Shown: positions 1 to 7,508 of the stretch, one piece after another
How the letters are laid out: every line of letters starts with the position of its first letter
Numbering within the stretch: position 1 is the first letter of the stretch
NCBI RefSeq assembly: GCF_020819595.1
Contig: NZ_JAJHNP010000032.1
Coordinates: 1 to 64,000, forward strand
DNA: 64,000 nucleotides
Source: Streptomyces barringtoniae
GTDB taxonomy: Bacteria; Actinomycetota; Actinomycetes; Streptomycetales; Streptomycetaceae
Direction of reading: 5' to 3'
The notes under the pieces: model-generated
Databases searched by the model: none
What the model was told of the DNA's origin: nothing
What the model saw: only the letters and a program-made list of their open reading frames with translations
Made by a program: the position numbers and the translations under genes

Positions 1-1
1 G

Positions 2-412
2 TCGAAGTCGCCGGAGTCGACGCCGTCGTCCCGTGAGTCCTCCTCCGCCAGGCCGGTGTCGCCGTCAGCGGGCTCCCCGTCGACCGAGAGGTCGTCCGCG
101 CCCCCGTCCGCGACGGAGAAGCCGTCGCAGCAGCAGACGCCCACCTCCGCGCCGCCGTCCTCGGAGAGTTCCGTTCCGGCCCCCGGCACGCCCGGCGGGT
201 CGGCGACCACGCCCACTGAACAGCAGTCGGAGGAGACGCCCACCGAACAGCCGTCGGAGGAGACGCCCACCGAGCAGCAGCCGGAGGTCTCGCCCACTGA
301 GCAGCAGCCGGAGGAGTCGTCCCCGGAGGAGCAGCCGGAGGAATCGCCTCCGGAGCAGCAGCCGGAGGAAACGCCTCCGGAGCAGCAGCCGGGGGAGCAG
401 CCCGCGCAGTGA
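2..412 (+). CDS. C-terminal part of a Pro/Glu/Gln/Ser-rich repeat protein (5' end outside window)
   Basis: This frame is open from the first bases and ends at TGA 410-412. Its true start lies upstream, so a start at GTG 56 would be arbitrary. The readable part is low-complexity and rich in Ser, Pro, Thr, Glu and Gln. Its last third is seven 9-residue repeats of the form (T/S)PTEQQPEE, followed by a short tail ending PAQ. Such acidic, Pro-rich tails are common as flexible tails of actinobacterial membrane or envelope proteins, but nothing catalytic is visible. Function unknown. The choice of this frame over the Arg-rich overlapping one rests on the regular peptide repeats and the GC3 pattern. 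Confidence 0.6.
   Translation, partial: SKSPESTPSSRESSSARPVSPSAGSPSTERSSAPPSATEKPSQQQTPTSAPPSSESSVPAPGTPGGSATTPTEQQSEETPTEQPSEETPTEQQPEVSPTEQQPEESSPEEQPEESPPEQQPEETPPEQQPGEQPAQ
209..397 (+). repeat. seven 27-bp tandem coding repeats
   Basis: Seven consecutive 27-bp units encode variants of TPTEQQPEE. The first three copies carry Thr-Pro-Thr-Glu, and the later ones shift to Ser/Pro-Pro-Glu. Because the unit is a multiple of three, copy-number change would lengthen or shorten the protein tail without a frameshift. Confidence 0.7.
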
Positions 413-554
413 GCGGCCGTAGCCACCGGGCAGCGTGACCATCGCCACTGTGCGCGGTCGGCGAACGCCCCGGGGGACTGCGGAGCCCGGCACGGGGTAC
501 GAGGACAGGTGCAGCAGGCGACCTGGCCGGGCCGGGCTTTCCGAGAGAGACAGC

Positions 555-1007
555 ATGACCAAGCACCTGGGCGGGGCAGTGATACCGACTGGCTTCGACG
601 TACCCGTGGAGCCGCTGAGGCGCGCAGCGCACTACACCGGCGAACCCGGTTGCATCGCCGAGGCGCGTGCCTTCGCCGCGCGCTTCCTGGAGCAACTGCG
701 CACCGAGTGGTGCGCCGTCGCCGACCGCCGCGCCTACGGTGAGCTGCTCCTGGTCGTGAGCGAACTCGTCACCAACGCCGACCGGCACAGCAACGGCCCG
801 TACATCCTGGAACTGGAAGGCACGGACAGCGCCATCACGGTGTGCGTCTACGACAGCAGCTCCGCCCTTCCCCGCCGCTTCCCCACAGACCCCCAACGCG
901 TGGGACGGCACGGCATGGAGATCGTGTACGCGCTGGCCTCCGAGGTCACCGCGGAGCGCGTGCCCGTGGGCAAACGGGTGCGTGTCCGCTTCGAACTCAG
1001 CCGGTGA
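555..1007 (+). CDS. RsbW-like ATP-binding regulatory protein (HATPase_c_2)
   Basis: A 150-residue GHKL ATPase of the anti-sigma/serine kinase type. The N box is near residue 70 (SELVTNADRHS) and the glycine motif near 117 (RHGMEIV). Relatives bind ATP and either sequester a SigB/SigF-type sigma factor or phosphorylate an anti-anti-sigma factor. The start is ATG 555 because GAGAGA lies just upstream; the open frame extends back to 435 without a better site. The gene converges on the sigma factor gene at 1102-1995, which makes a functional link plausible but unproven. No membrane segment or extra domain is seen. Confidence 0.8.
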   Translation: MTKHLGGAVIPTGFDVPVEPLRRAAHYTGEPGCIAEARAFAARFLEQLRTEWCAVADRRAYGELLLVVSELVTNADRHSNGPYILELEGTDSAITVCVYDSSSALPRRFPTDPQRVGRHGMEIVYALASEVTAERVPVGKRVRVRFELSR

Positions 1008-1101
1008 ACCGAACCGCCCGCTGAACCGGACCACGGAGGCGGCGGACGCGCCGCCGCCTCCTTCTCGGGGCCCCGATCCCAGGGATCTCGGGTTCCCGGT
1101 C

Positions 1102-1995
1102 TCAGACGCGGTCGACTTCGCCGAGCATCCCCTCGCGCAGCCGGGCGATGATCCGCTTGATCAGCCGCGACACATGCATCTGGGAGCAGCCGAGCTGTTC
1201 CCCGATCTCCGCCTGGGTGGCCTCCTCGACAAACCGCAGATGGATGATCTGCCGGTCCCGATCGCTGAGTTCCGCCATCAGCGGCGCGAGCGCGTGGAAG
1301 TCCTCCACGAGCCGCAGTCCCTCCTCCTCCACGCCGATGAAGTCGGCGAGCACCGCTTCGCCCTCCTCCGGCCCGTCGCCGGTGAGCGCGGCGTCCAGGG
1401 AGGCGGAGTTGTAGCCGTTGGAGGCGAGCTGGGCCTCGACCACCTCGTCCTCGGAGATGTTCATCAGGGTCGCCAGCTCGGCCACCGTCGGGTCCCGGTC
1501 CAGCCGGCTGGACAGCTCCTCACGCGCCTTGGCCAGCTCCACCCGCGCCTCCTGGAGCCGGCGCGGCACGTGCACCGCCCACGTCGTGTCCCGGAAGAAC
1601 CGCTTGATCTCACCGACGATGTACGGCAGCGCGAACGAGGTGAACTCCACCTCGCGGGCCAGCTCGAACCGGTCGATGGCCTTGATGAGGCCGATCATGC
1701 CGGTCTGGACGATGTCCTCCATGTCGTCGCCGCGGCCCCGGAACCGTCCGGCCGCGAACCGCACCAGCGACATGTTCATTTCGATGAGAGTGTTGCGCGC
1801 GTACTGGTATTCGTGTGTGCCCTCGTCCAGCTCGGCCAGCCGGCGGAAGAACTGACGGGACAGCTCCCGTGCGTCACGTGGTGCGACGGACGCCGGTTCC
1901 GCAATGCCTGGCAGTGATACCGATGCCTCGCCCGTCCTGTCCTGCTCGGTCCTCTCGGCGACCTCTGCTTCCGACCGGATCACGGCGGTGTCCAT
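1102..1995 (-). CDS. RNA polymerase sigma factor, SigB/SigF (group 3) type
   Basis: A 297-residue sigma factor with regions 2, 3 and 4. Region 2 contains GRGDDMEDIVQTGMIGLIKA and a downstream core-binding and -10 recognition segment with the run REVEFTSFALPYIVGEIKR. Region 4.2 is a helix-turn-helix (EIGEQLGCSQMHVSRLIKR). This is the architecture of Streptomyces stress and sporulation sigma factors controlled by partner switching. The start is ATG 1995, with GGGAGAGG a few bases before it; upstream codons are less likely. The N-terminal 50 residues are variable and acidic. It faces an RsbW-like ATPase gene, and a paralogous sigma gene lies at 56269. Confidence 0.9.
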   Translation of the reverse strand: MDTAVIRSEAEVAERTEQDRTGEASVSLPGIAEPASVAPRDARELSRQFFRRLAELDEGTHEYQYARNTLIEMNMSLVRFAAGRFRGRGDDMEDIVQTGMIGLIKAIDRFELAREVEFTSFALPYIVGEIKRFFRDTTWAVHVPRRLQEARVELAKAREELSSRLDRDPTVAELATLMNISEDEVVEAQLASNGYNSASLDAALTGDGPEEGEAVLADFIGVEEEGLRLVEDFHALAPLMAELSDRDRQIIHLRFVEEATQAEIGEQLGCSQMHVSRLIKRIIARLREGMLGEVDRV

Positions 1996-2262
1996 TACCT
2001 CTCCCACGAAAGTCACGGCTCTGTGTCTGCCTCGGCGGCCTTTGCGTATCCATTTCCTGATGTTCGCCGCGTGTACCCGAAACATCCTGTTTCATGCGTA
2101 CCAGCGGGCGTGCTCACGGGGCGGGTACCCCCGGTCACGCCGCGCATGCATGCCCGATGCCGGACCCGGAAAACGCCCGGTGCCTGTCCCGGAGGACGGG
2201 TTTCCCTCAGGGCGCAATGCCGCGCCCTTGTCCCACGGCTCGAGGCTCCTAGGCTGACGGGG

Positions 2263-2658
2263 GTGAGCGACCAGGTGAGCAACGAAGCCCGAGTGATCCC
2301 CCTGCGACCGGTGCCGGCCCGCTCCGCGACACCCGGGTCCGAGCCCGTGGCGGCCAAGGAGCCCCTGTGGCGCGACCTGGTCGGTGAGGTGCTGCGCCGT
2401 GAACGGCGGGCCCAGGACCGCACCCTCAAGGACGTGGCCGACGCGGCCAGGATCTCGCTGCCCTACCTGTCCGAGATCGAGCGGGGCCGCAAGGAGGCCT
2501 CCTCGGAGGTCCTCGCGGCCGCGGCGCACGCCCTCGGCCTGGGCCTCGGCGACCTGCTCTCCCTGGCACAGGGCGAGCTGACCAGGCGCGCGGGCGCCCA
2601 GCACCGGACGGCCGCCGCGCCGCACCGCCCCTACAACGGCCTCTGCCTGGCCGCCTGA
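2263..2658 (+). CDS. XRE-family regulator resembling ClgR/PopR, with C-terminal LAA
   Basis: A 131-residue protein with one Cro/CI-type helix-turn-helix at about residues 40-98 (TLKDVADAARISLPYLSEIE, then RGRKEASSE). This HTH closely resembles those of the Streptomyces Clp-regulon activators ClgR and PopR. The last residues are LCLAA. In ClgR and PopR, terminal alanines make the regulator a ClpP substrate, so the same control may apply here (inference). GTG 2263 is chosen because the 80 residues upstream in frame are unlike any domain; no strong ribosome site is visible, and the message may be nearly leaderless. No clpP gene lies in this window, so target genes are unknown. Confidence 0.75.
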   Translation: MSDQVSNEARVIPLRPVPARSATPGSEPVAAKEPLWRDLVGEVLRRERRAQDRTLKDVADAARISLPYLSEIERGRKEASSEVLAAAAHALGLGLGDLLSLAQGELTRRAGAQHRTAAAPHRPYNGLCLAA

Positions 2659-2671
2659 CGCGGCGGCCGGG

Positions 2672-3871
2672 TCACTTCTCGCGGAGCTGCCGGAAGAACG
2701 CCCGGACGTCGTCGATCATGAGGTCCGGCTCCTCCATCGCCGCGAAGTGGCCGCCCCGGTCGAACTCCGTCCAGCGCACGAGGTTCTCGGTCCGCTCCGC
2801 CCGGTGCCGCAGCGGCATCTGGGGGTCGGCCGGGAACACGGCCAGCGCGGTCGGCGCCGTCGAGGGCTCGGCCGGCTGCCACGCGCGGTCGCCGGCGACG
2901 TGGGCCCGCTCGTAGTAGATACGGGCGGACGAACCGGCCGTACCGGTCAGCCAGTACAGCATCACGTTGGTCAGCAGCCGGTCCCGGTCCACCGCCTCCT
3001 CCGGCAGCTCATCGCAGTCGGCCCACTCCCGGAACTTCTCGACGATCCAGGCGAGTTGACCGACGGGCGAGTCCGTCAGGGCGTAGCCGAGGGTGTGCGG
3101 ACGGGTGGACTGCAGGCCCGCGTACCCGGCGCCGTCGCGGAGCCACGCGTCCCACCGGCGCCAGGACCGCAGGGTCCGCTCCCGCTCCTCGGGACCGAGC
3201 GCGGCCAGCTCCGCCTCGGTCGGCTCGGTGGCCGCCTGTGCGCCCGGCAGCAGATTGAGGTGGACGCCGATCACCCGCTCCGGATGCACGCGCCCCAGCT
3301 CGCGCGAGATCCCCGCGCCCCAGTCGCCGCCCTGCAGCCCGAACCGCTCGTAGCCGAGCCGTCGCATCAGCTCCGCCCAGGCGTCGGCCACCCGGCGCGC
3401 CTCCCAGCCCCGTTCGGTGGTGGGCCCGGACAGGCCGAAGCCGGGAATGCTCGGCACGACGACATGGAAGGCGTCCGCCGCGTCGCCGCCGTGCGCCACC
3501 GGGTCGGTGAGGGGACCGACCACATCCAGGAACTCCACGATCGAGCCCGGCCAGCCATGGGTGATCACCAGCGGCGTGGCATTCGGCTCCGGGGAGCGGA
3601 CGTGGGCGAAGTGGACCTTGGCTCCGTCGATCGTGGTGGTGAACTGCGGCCACCGGTTCAGCTCGGCCTCGGCGGCCCGCCAGTCGTACTCGTGCCGCCA
3701 GTACCGCACCAGCTCCCGCAGATACCCGGCCGGAACGCCGTACTCCCAGCCGGCCCCCGGCAGCTCGGCCGGCCAGCGGGTGCGGTCGAGCCGGTCGTGC
3801 AGGTCGTCGAGGTCGCCCTGCGGCACCGACAGCCGGATGGGTTCGATGCGTTCGGCGGGTGTGGAGGTCAT
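2672..3871 (-). CDS. epoxide hydrolase family alpha/beta hydrolase
   Basis: A 399-residue cytoplasmic enzyme with an N-terminal epoxide-hydrolase domain (about residues 8-115) followed by an alpha/beta-hydrolase fold. Visible motifs are the oxyanion HGWPGS, the nucleophile elbow GGDWGAG with the attacking Asp, and the C-terminal GGHFAAME that supplies the catalytic His. The family opens epoxides to diols through a covalent ester intermediate; the substrate here cannot be told. The start is ATG 3871. The sequence just upstream has no clear Shine-Dalgarno but does have a TAGCAT-like -10, so the transcript may be leaderless. It is divergent from the PhnB-like gene. Confidence 0.85.
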   Translation of the reverse strand: MTSTPAERIEPIRLSVPQGDLDDLHDRLDRTRWPAELPGAGWEYGVPAGYLRELVRYWRHEYDWRAAEAELNRWPQFTTTIDGAKVHFAHVRSPEPNATPLVITHGWPGSIVEFLDVVGPLTDPVAHGGDAADAFHVVVPSIPGFGLSGPTTERGWEARRVADAWAELMRRLGYERFGLQGGDWGAGISRELGRVHPERVIGVHLNLLPGAQAATEPTEAELAALGPEERERTLRSWRRWDAWLRDGAGYAGLQSTRPHTLGYALTDSPVGQLAWIVEKFREWADCDELPEEAVDRDRLLTNVMLYWLTGTAGSSARIYYERAHVAGDRAWQPAEPSTAPTALAVFPADPQMPLRHRAERTENLVRWTEFDRGGHFAAMEEPDLMIDDVRAFFRQLREK

Positions 3872-4013
3872 GATCGGGATGCTAGGCGGGGGCGCCGTTC
3901 GCCCGCCCGGATTATTCGGCGGTCCGGCCGAATTGTTCGGCGGCATGGCCGATGAGTTTCGCCGCGAGGATCGGTCCACACCCACGACCGTGTTCCCCGC
4001 CCAGGAGGTGCTC

Positions 4014-4496
4014 ATGACCACCGACGGATTCGTCACCTGTCTCTGGTTCGACGGCCAGGCCGAGGAGGCCGCGCAGTACTACGTGTCGGTCTTCAAGAAC
4101 TCCAGCATCGGTCGCGTCGGCCGCTACACCGAGGCCGGTCCCGGCCCGGCCGGCTCCGTGCTGGTCGTCGAGTTCACGGCCAACGGCCAGAAGTTCGTCG
4201 CGCTCAACGGCGGCCCCCAGTTCAAGTTCAACGAGGCGATCTCCTTCCAGATCATGTGTTCGGACCAGGAGGAGATCGACCACTACTGGGCCAAGCTCAC
4301 CGAGGACGGCGGCGAGGGCGGCCCCTGCGGCTGGCTCAAGGACAAGTACGGCGTCTCCTGGCAGGTCGTCTACGACCGGATGCCCGATCTGCTCGGCGAC
4401 CCGGACCAGGAGAAGGCGACCCGCACCATGAAGGCCATGCTGGCCATGGGCAAGCTGGACGTCGCCGCCCTGGAGAAGGCGTTCGCGGGGGAGTAG
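4014..4496 (+). CDS. PhnB-like VOC-fold protein (3-demethylubiquinone methyltransferase-like domain)
   Basis: A 160-residue single-domain protein of the vicinal oxygen chelate fold. It begins with the usual CLWFDGQAEEAAQYYVSVF segment and has the FVALNGGPQFKFNEAISF stretch seen in PhnB-type proteins. Despite the old family name, these proteins are not proven methyltransferases. ATG 4014 is firmly set by CAGGAGGT seven bases upstream. Longer open frames upstream are antisense to the epoxide hydrolase gene. Confidence 0.85.
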   Translation: MTTDGFVTCLWFDGQAEEAAQYYVSVFKNSSIGRVGRYTEAGPGPAGSVLVVEFTANGQKFVALNGGPQFKFNEAISFQIMCSDQEEIDHYWAKLTEDGGEGGPCGWLKDKYGVSWQVVYDRMPDLLGDPDQEKATRTMKAMLAMGKLDVAALEKAFAGE

Positions 4497-4515
4497 CGGA
4501 CCCCGGTCGGTCCGC
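4496..4515. terminator. hairpin terminator between convergent genes
   Basis: A perfect 7-bp stem (GCGGACC/GGTCCGC) with a 6-base loop starts at the last base of the PhnB-like stop codon and ends six bases before the stop codon of the convergent kinase gene. There is no U-tract, which is usual for Streptomyces. It could serve both directions. Confidence 0.5.
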
Positions 4516-4520
4516 GACCG

Positions 4521-5429
4521 TCACCCGGCCTCGGCCAGGATCCCGGCGATGACATGCCGGGAGTTCTCCGCCAGGGCCGGGTTGGTGTCCCAGTAGTACG
4601 GCAGCTGGATCAGCGAGACCGACAGCGCCCAGCCCCGCCCCCGCGCCCACTGGGCGTCGTCGGCGCCGACGGCCTTGCGGAAGGTGTCCCGGACGGACGC
4701 GGGCAGCAGGTTCCAGGCCACGATCAGATCCACCGCCGGGTCACCGACTCCCGCGCAGCCGAAGTCGATGACCGCACTCAGCGGGCCGTCGTCGACCAGT
4801 ACGTTCCCGGGGGAGAGGTCCCCGTGGGCCCACACCGGAGGCCCCGCGTGCCCCGGGGCCCGCAGGGACTCCTCCCACAGGGCCGTGACCGCGCCGGCGT
4901 CGACCCGTGCGCCCAGCTCGGCGACGGCAGCCCGGGTGGGCTCGTCCCGGTCCCGCAGCGGGCCGCCCCGGTAGCCGGTCGGCGCGTCCTGCGGGTCGAT
5001 CCGGCGCAGGGCGCGCACGAACACCGCCAGGTCCTCGGCCAGCCGCTCCGGCTCCCGCACCGCGCCGGCCACCGGGTTGCGCCCCTGGATCCAGCGGAAG
5101 ACGGACCAGGGCCACGGATAGCCCTCGTCCGGCTCGCCGATGCCCACCGGCTCGGGCACGGCGACCGGCAGCTGCGGCCCGAGCCGGGGCAGCCAGCGCT
5201 GCTCCAGTCCCACGTCCGCCACGGCGCCGGGCCGCCGGGGCAGCCGTACCAGCAGGTCGGCGCCGAGCCGGAACATGGCGTTCTCGGTGCCGGAGGACGG
5301 CAGCCGGCGTACCGGCAGCGCGGCCCACTGCGGGAAACGGCGGGCGACCAGGCGCTGGACCAGCGGGGCGTCGAGGTCGACCTCGTCCGCGTGCAGCCGC
5401 GGCGGACTGAGGCTGTCGTGGGCACTCAT
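4521..5429 (-). CDS. aminoglycoside phosphotransferase (APH) family kinase
   Basis: A 302-residue protein kinase-like phosphotransferase. The catalytic loop HGDLSPGNVLVDDG and the metal-binding IDFGCAGVGDPAVDL are intact. The N lobe has SSGTENAMFRLG followed by a beta strand carrying LLVRLP. The family includes antibiotic kinases but also many small-molecule kinases, so drug resistance should not be assumed. The start is ATG 5429; the frame runs further upstream only as antisense to the methyltransferase gene. No signal peptide or membrane segment is present. Confidence 0.85.
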   Translation of the reverse strand: MSAHDSLSPPRLHADEVDLDAPLVQRLVARRFPQWAALPVRRLPSSGTENAMFRLGADLLVRLPRRPGAVADVGLEQRWLPRLGPQLPVAVPEPVGIGEPDEGYPWPWSVFRWIQGRNPVAGAVREPERLAEDLAVFVRALRRIDPQDAPTGYRGGPLRDRDEPTRAAVAELGARVDAGAVTALWEESLRAPGHAGPPVWAHGDLSPGNVLVDDGPLSAVIDFGCAGVGDPAVDLIVAWNLLPASVRDTFRKAVGADDAQWARGRGWALSVSLIQLPYYWDTNPALAENSRHVIAGILAEAG

Positions 5430-5491
5430 GGCGGCCCATCCCAGCGCCTCGACGCCCTCGCTGTCGACGGAATTTCCGCCGGGGCCCGGCC

Positions 5492-6370
5492 TCAGATCCG
5501 GTCGGCCGCGATCAGCAGGTACTGGAAACTGCCGTTGCGGTAGGCGTCCAGGAACGTGTCCTCGATGCCCGTGACCAGATGGTCGGCCTCCCGGCGCAGT
5601 TCCCAGTAGGGGATCGTCGCCTCGGTCAGGTCCTCGACGTGCACCGGCACCAGCCGGTTGCGGGCCATCGCCTTGAAGTACTCCGAGCGCGGGTGGATGT
5701 CGCAGATGTAGTGGGCGTTGATCAGCGACACCTCGCGCGAGGCCCGCCCGTAGGTGTCGTTGTAGCAGCCGGTGATCACCACATAGCGTCCGCCGCGGCG
5801 CAGCAGCCGGGCGTGCTCGGCGAACAGCAGGTCCAGCTCGACGTACATGGTGGACTCGTTGTTCCACGAGGCCGCGTACGCACCGGTCTCGAAGCCGGTG
5901 TCGAGCATGTTGCGGTGGTGGTAGCGCACCTTGTCGTCGATGCCCCGGCCGCGGGCCTGCTCGCCGGCGAACCCGGCCTGCTTGGCGGAGATGGTGACGC
6001 CGTCGGCGTGGCAGCCGTAGCGCAGATGCGCCACGACACTGCCCCCGCCCCGGCCGCAGCCGGCGTCGAAGACCCGGTCGGCGGGGGTCAGCGGGCCGAG
6101 ATGCGAGGCGAGCAGTTCGGCCTGGGCGTGTTCCAGGCGGTGCAGTTCGGCGGTGACGCGGTCCCGGCGCCGGTCCGGATCGGGCTCGTCGAGCACCGTA
6201 CGGTCGGCCGCTCCGATGCCGTAGTGATGGTGGTACAGGTCGTCGATCCGGCCGAGCTCGAGGTTGACCGGGTTCTCCTCGGCGTTCCAGTAGTCGGCGA
6301 CCCGGCTCTGGTAGACGGACTGGGTCGGGACCGGAACGGACGTGGTCCGGGCAACGGGGACGGTGGTCAA
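5492..6370 (-). CDS. geranyl diphosphate 2-C-methyltransferase (2-MIB biosynthesis)
   Basis: This SAM-dependent enzyme methylates C2 of geranyl diphosphate, the first committed step to 2-methylisoborneol. The protein is 292 residues, the normal length of the family. It has the characteristic YHHHYGIG near residue 47, the SAM-binding VFDAGCGRGGG at 100-110, and the N-terminal ADYWNAEENPVNLELG. A TTG start at 6370 is chosen because AGGAG lies 8 bases upstream and the peptide then begins LTTVPVART like known orthologues. It is the last gene of the leftward operon after the cyclase, about 65 bases downstream of it. Confidence 0.92.
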   Translation of the reverse strand: MTTVPVARTTSVPVPTQSVYQSRVADYWNAEENPVNLELGRIDDLYHHHYGIGAADRTVLDEPDPDRRRDRVTAELHRLEHAQAELLASHLGPLTPADRVFDAGCGRGGGSVVAHLRYGCHADGVTISAKQAGFAGEQARGRGIDDKVRYHHRNMLDTGFETGAYAASWNNESTMYVELDLLFAEHARLLRRGGRYVVITGCYNDTYGRASREVSLINAHYICDIHPRSEYFKAMARNRLVPVHVEDLTEATIPYWELRREADHLVTGIEDTFLDAYRNGSFQYLLIAADRI

Positions 6371-6437
6371 AGGTGGCTCCTCGTGGTGCTTGTTACGGTG
6401 TTCCTGGTGCAGGTGACGGCGTTTCGGAAGAGGGCCG

Positions 6438-7508
6438 TCACCAGTAGTCGGGCAGGTGGTAGCGGTGGGTGTTGGTGGCGTGCCACTCGTGGTTGCCGGA
6501 CACCCAGGCGGCGAGCCCCCGGGCATAGCGCTCCACCAGCGGCGAGGTGGCCGACAGCAGGGCCGACTCCTCCTCGAAGGCCGCCATGATCCGGTTGTGG
6601 ATCCCGACGGACTTCAGATAGGCGGCCTTCAGCCCGCGCCGGTCGTTGGCGGCGACGACCTGCGGCAGGTTCAGATGGCCGGGGTCGCTGGCCAGCTCCT
6701 TCGTGAAGGAGTACAGGTCGTTGACGATCGTGGTGGCGTTGCAGGCGAGGGCGGTGATCCGCTGGATCTCGGGCCGGGCGTAGACCTGCTCGGGCAGCTC
6801 GTAGCCGTCCACGGCGTCGACGATCGACAGACAGGGGCGGAAGTTGTTGAACTGCCGCATCACCAGGTACTCCCACACGTGCGGCATGTACCGCGTCTCC
6901 GCCCAGGCGGCCTCCGCGAGGTAGCCCAGGTGCAGCCGGGCGATGTCCTGCACGAACCGGTCGGTCTGGCTGGGCGTGGCGAACCCGGCGAAGTCCTCCA
7001 GGGCGAAGTGGTACGAGCGCAGCGGACCGTCGGCCCGCATGCCCTGGCGCCACTCCTCCTCCAGCTCCGGGACGCCGTGGTAGGGATCGAGCGCCGACTG
7101 GGCCATGATCAGCCGGCCGCCGAGGCCACGGCGCGCCCCGCCCCGGCCCTCGTCCTCCTCGCAGTAGCAGGAGTCGACGATGTTCTCGGCGAGCAGCAGC
7201 TTTCCGGCGGCCGTGAGCCGGTCCACGTCCAGCGCGCCCGGATGCTGCAGTACGACGGCCCGGCCGAACTGGAAGCCGGAGAAGTCCCCCTTCCAGGCCT
7301 CCGGGAACAGATCCAGGCCACGGGCCCAGGTCTCCAGGCGCCGGTCGACCTCGGCGGCCTGCACCGGGTCGGCGGGCACGGCCGGCTGGTGGTGCAGCCC
7401 GGGGATCGCCCCCGTGCGGCGGGGTCTGCGCAGGCTGGCGGCGATGTCCGGCGGCCCCGGCAGAGTGTAGGAGGCGGCGGGGGTGTTCACGGTGTGCTCG
7501 GATGTCAT
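6438..7508 (-). CDS. 2-methylisoborneol synthase-type terpene cyclase
   Basis: A 356-residue class I terpene synthase that should cyclise 2-methyl-GPP to 2-methylisoborneol. The NSE metal motif is complete (N263, S267, E271 in VNDLYSFTKE). The first metal motif reads VDSCYCEE at 111-118, where relatives I know have an Asp-Asp start. The N-terminal region before the fold is only about 45 residues, whereas characterised Streptomyces enzymes of about 440 residues carry a long proline-rich extension. ATG 7508 overlaps the shell-protein stop by 4 bp (ATGA), indicating translational coupling. A related product such as 2-methylenebornane is possible. Confidence 0.88.
   Translation of the reverse strand: MTSEHTVNTPAASYTLPGPPDIAASLRRPRRTGAIPGLHHQPAVPADPVQAAEVDRRLETWARGLDLFPEAWKGDFSGFQFGRAVVLQHPGALDVDRLTAAGKLLLAENIVDSCYCEEDEGRGGARRGLGGRLIMAQSALDPYHGVPELEEEWRQGMRADGPLRSYHFALEDFAGFATPSQTDRFVQDIARLHLGYLAEAAWAETRYMPHVWEYLVMRQFNNFRPCLSIVDAVDGYELPEQVYARPEIQRITALACNATTIVNDLYSFTKELASDPGHLNLPQVVAANDRRGLKAAYLKSVGIHNRIMAAFEEESALLSATSPLVERYARGLAAWVSGNHEWHATNTHRYHLPDYW

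Noticed and set aside
33..422. Arg-rich reading frame overlapping the first gene
   Set aside because: It is the +1 shadow of the Pro/Glu repeats; its Arg/Ser/Pro composition is typical of an off-frame read of GC-rich repeats.
2747..3955. Long plus-strand frames opposite the epoxide hydrolase, and similar frames opposite most genes
   Set aside because: They mirror the coding strand's third-position GC bias, lack ribosome sites and have low-complexity Arg/Gly/Pro composition.
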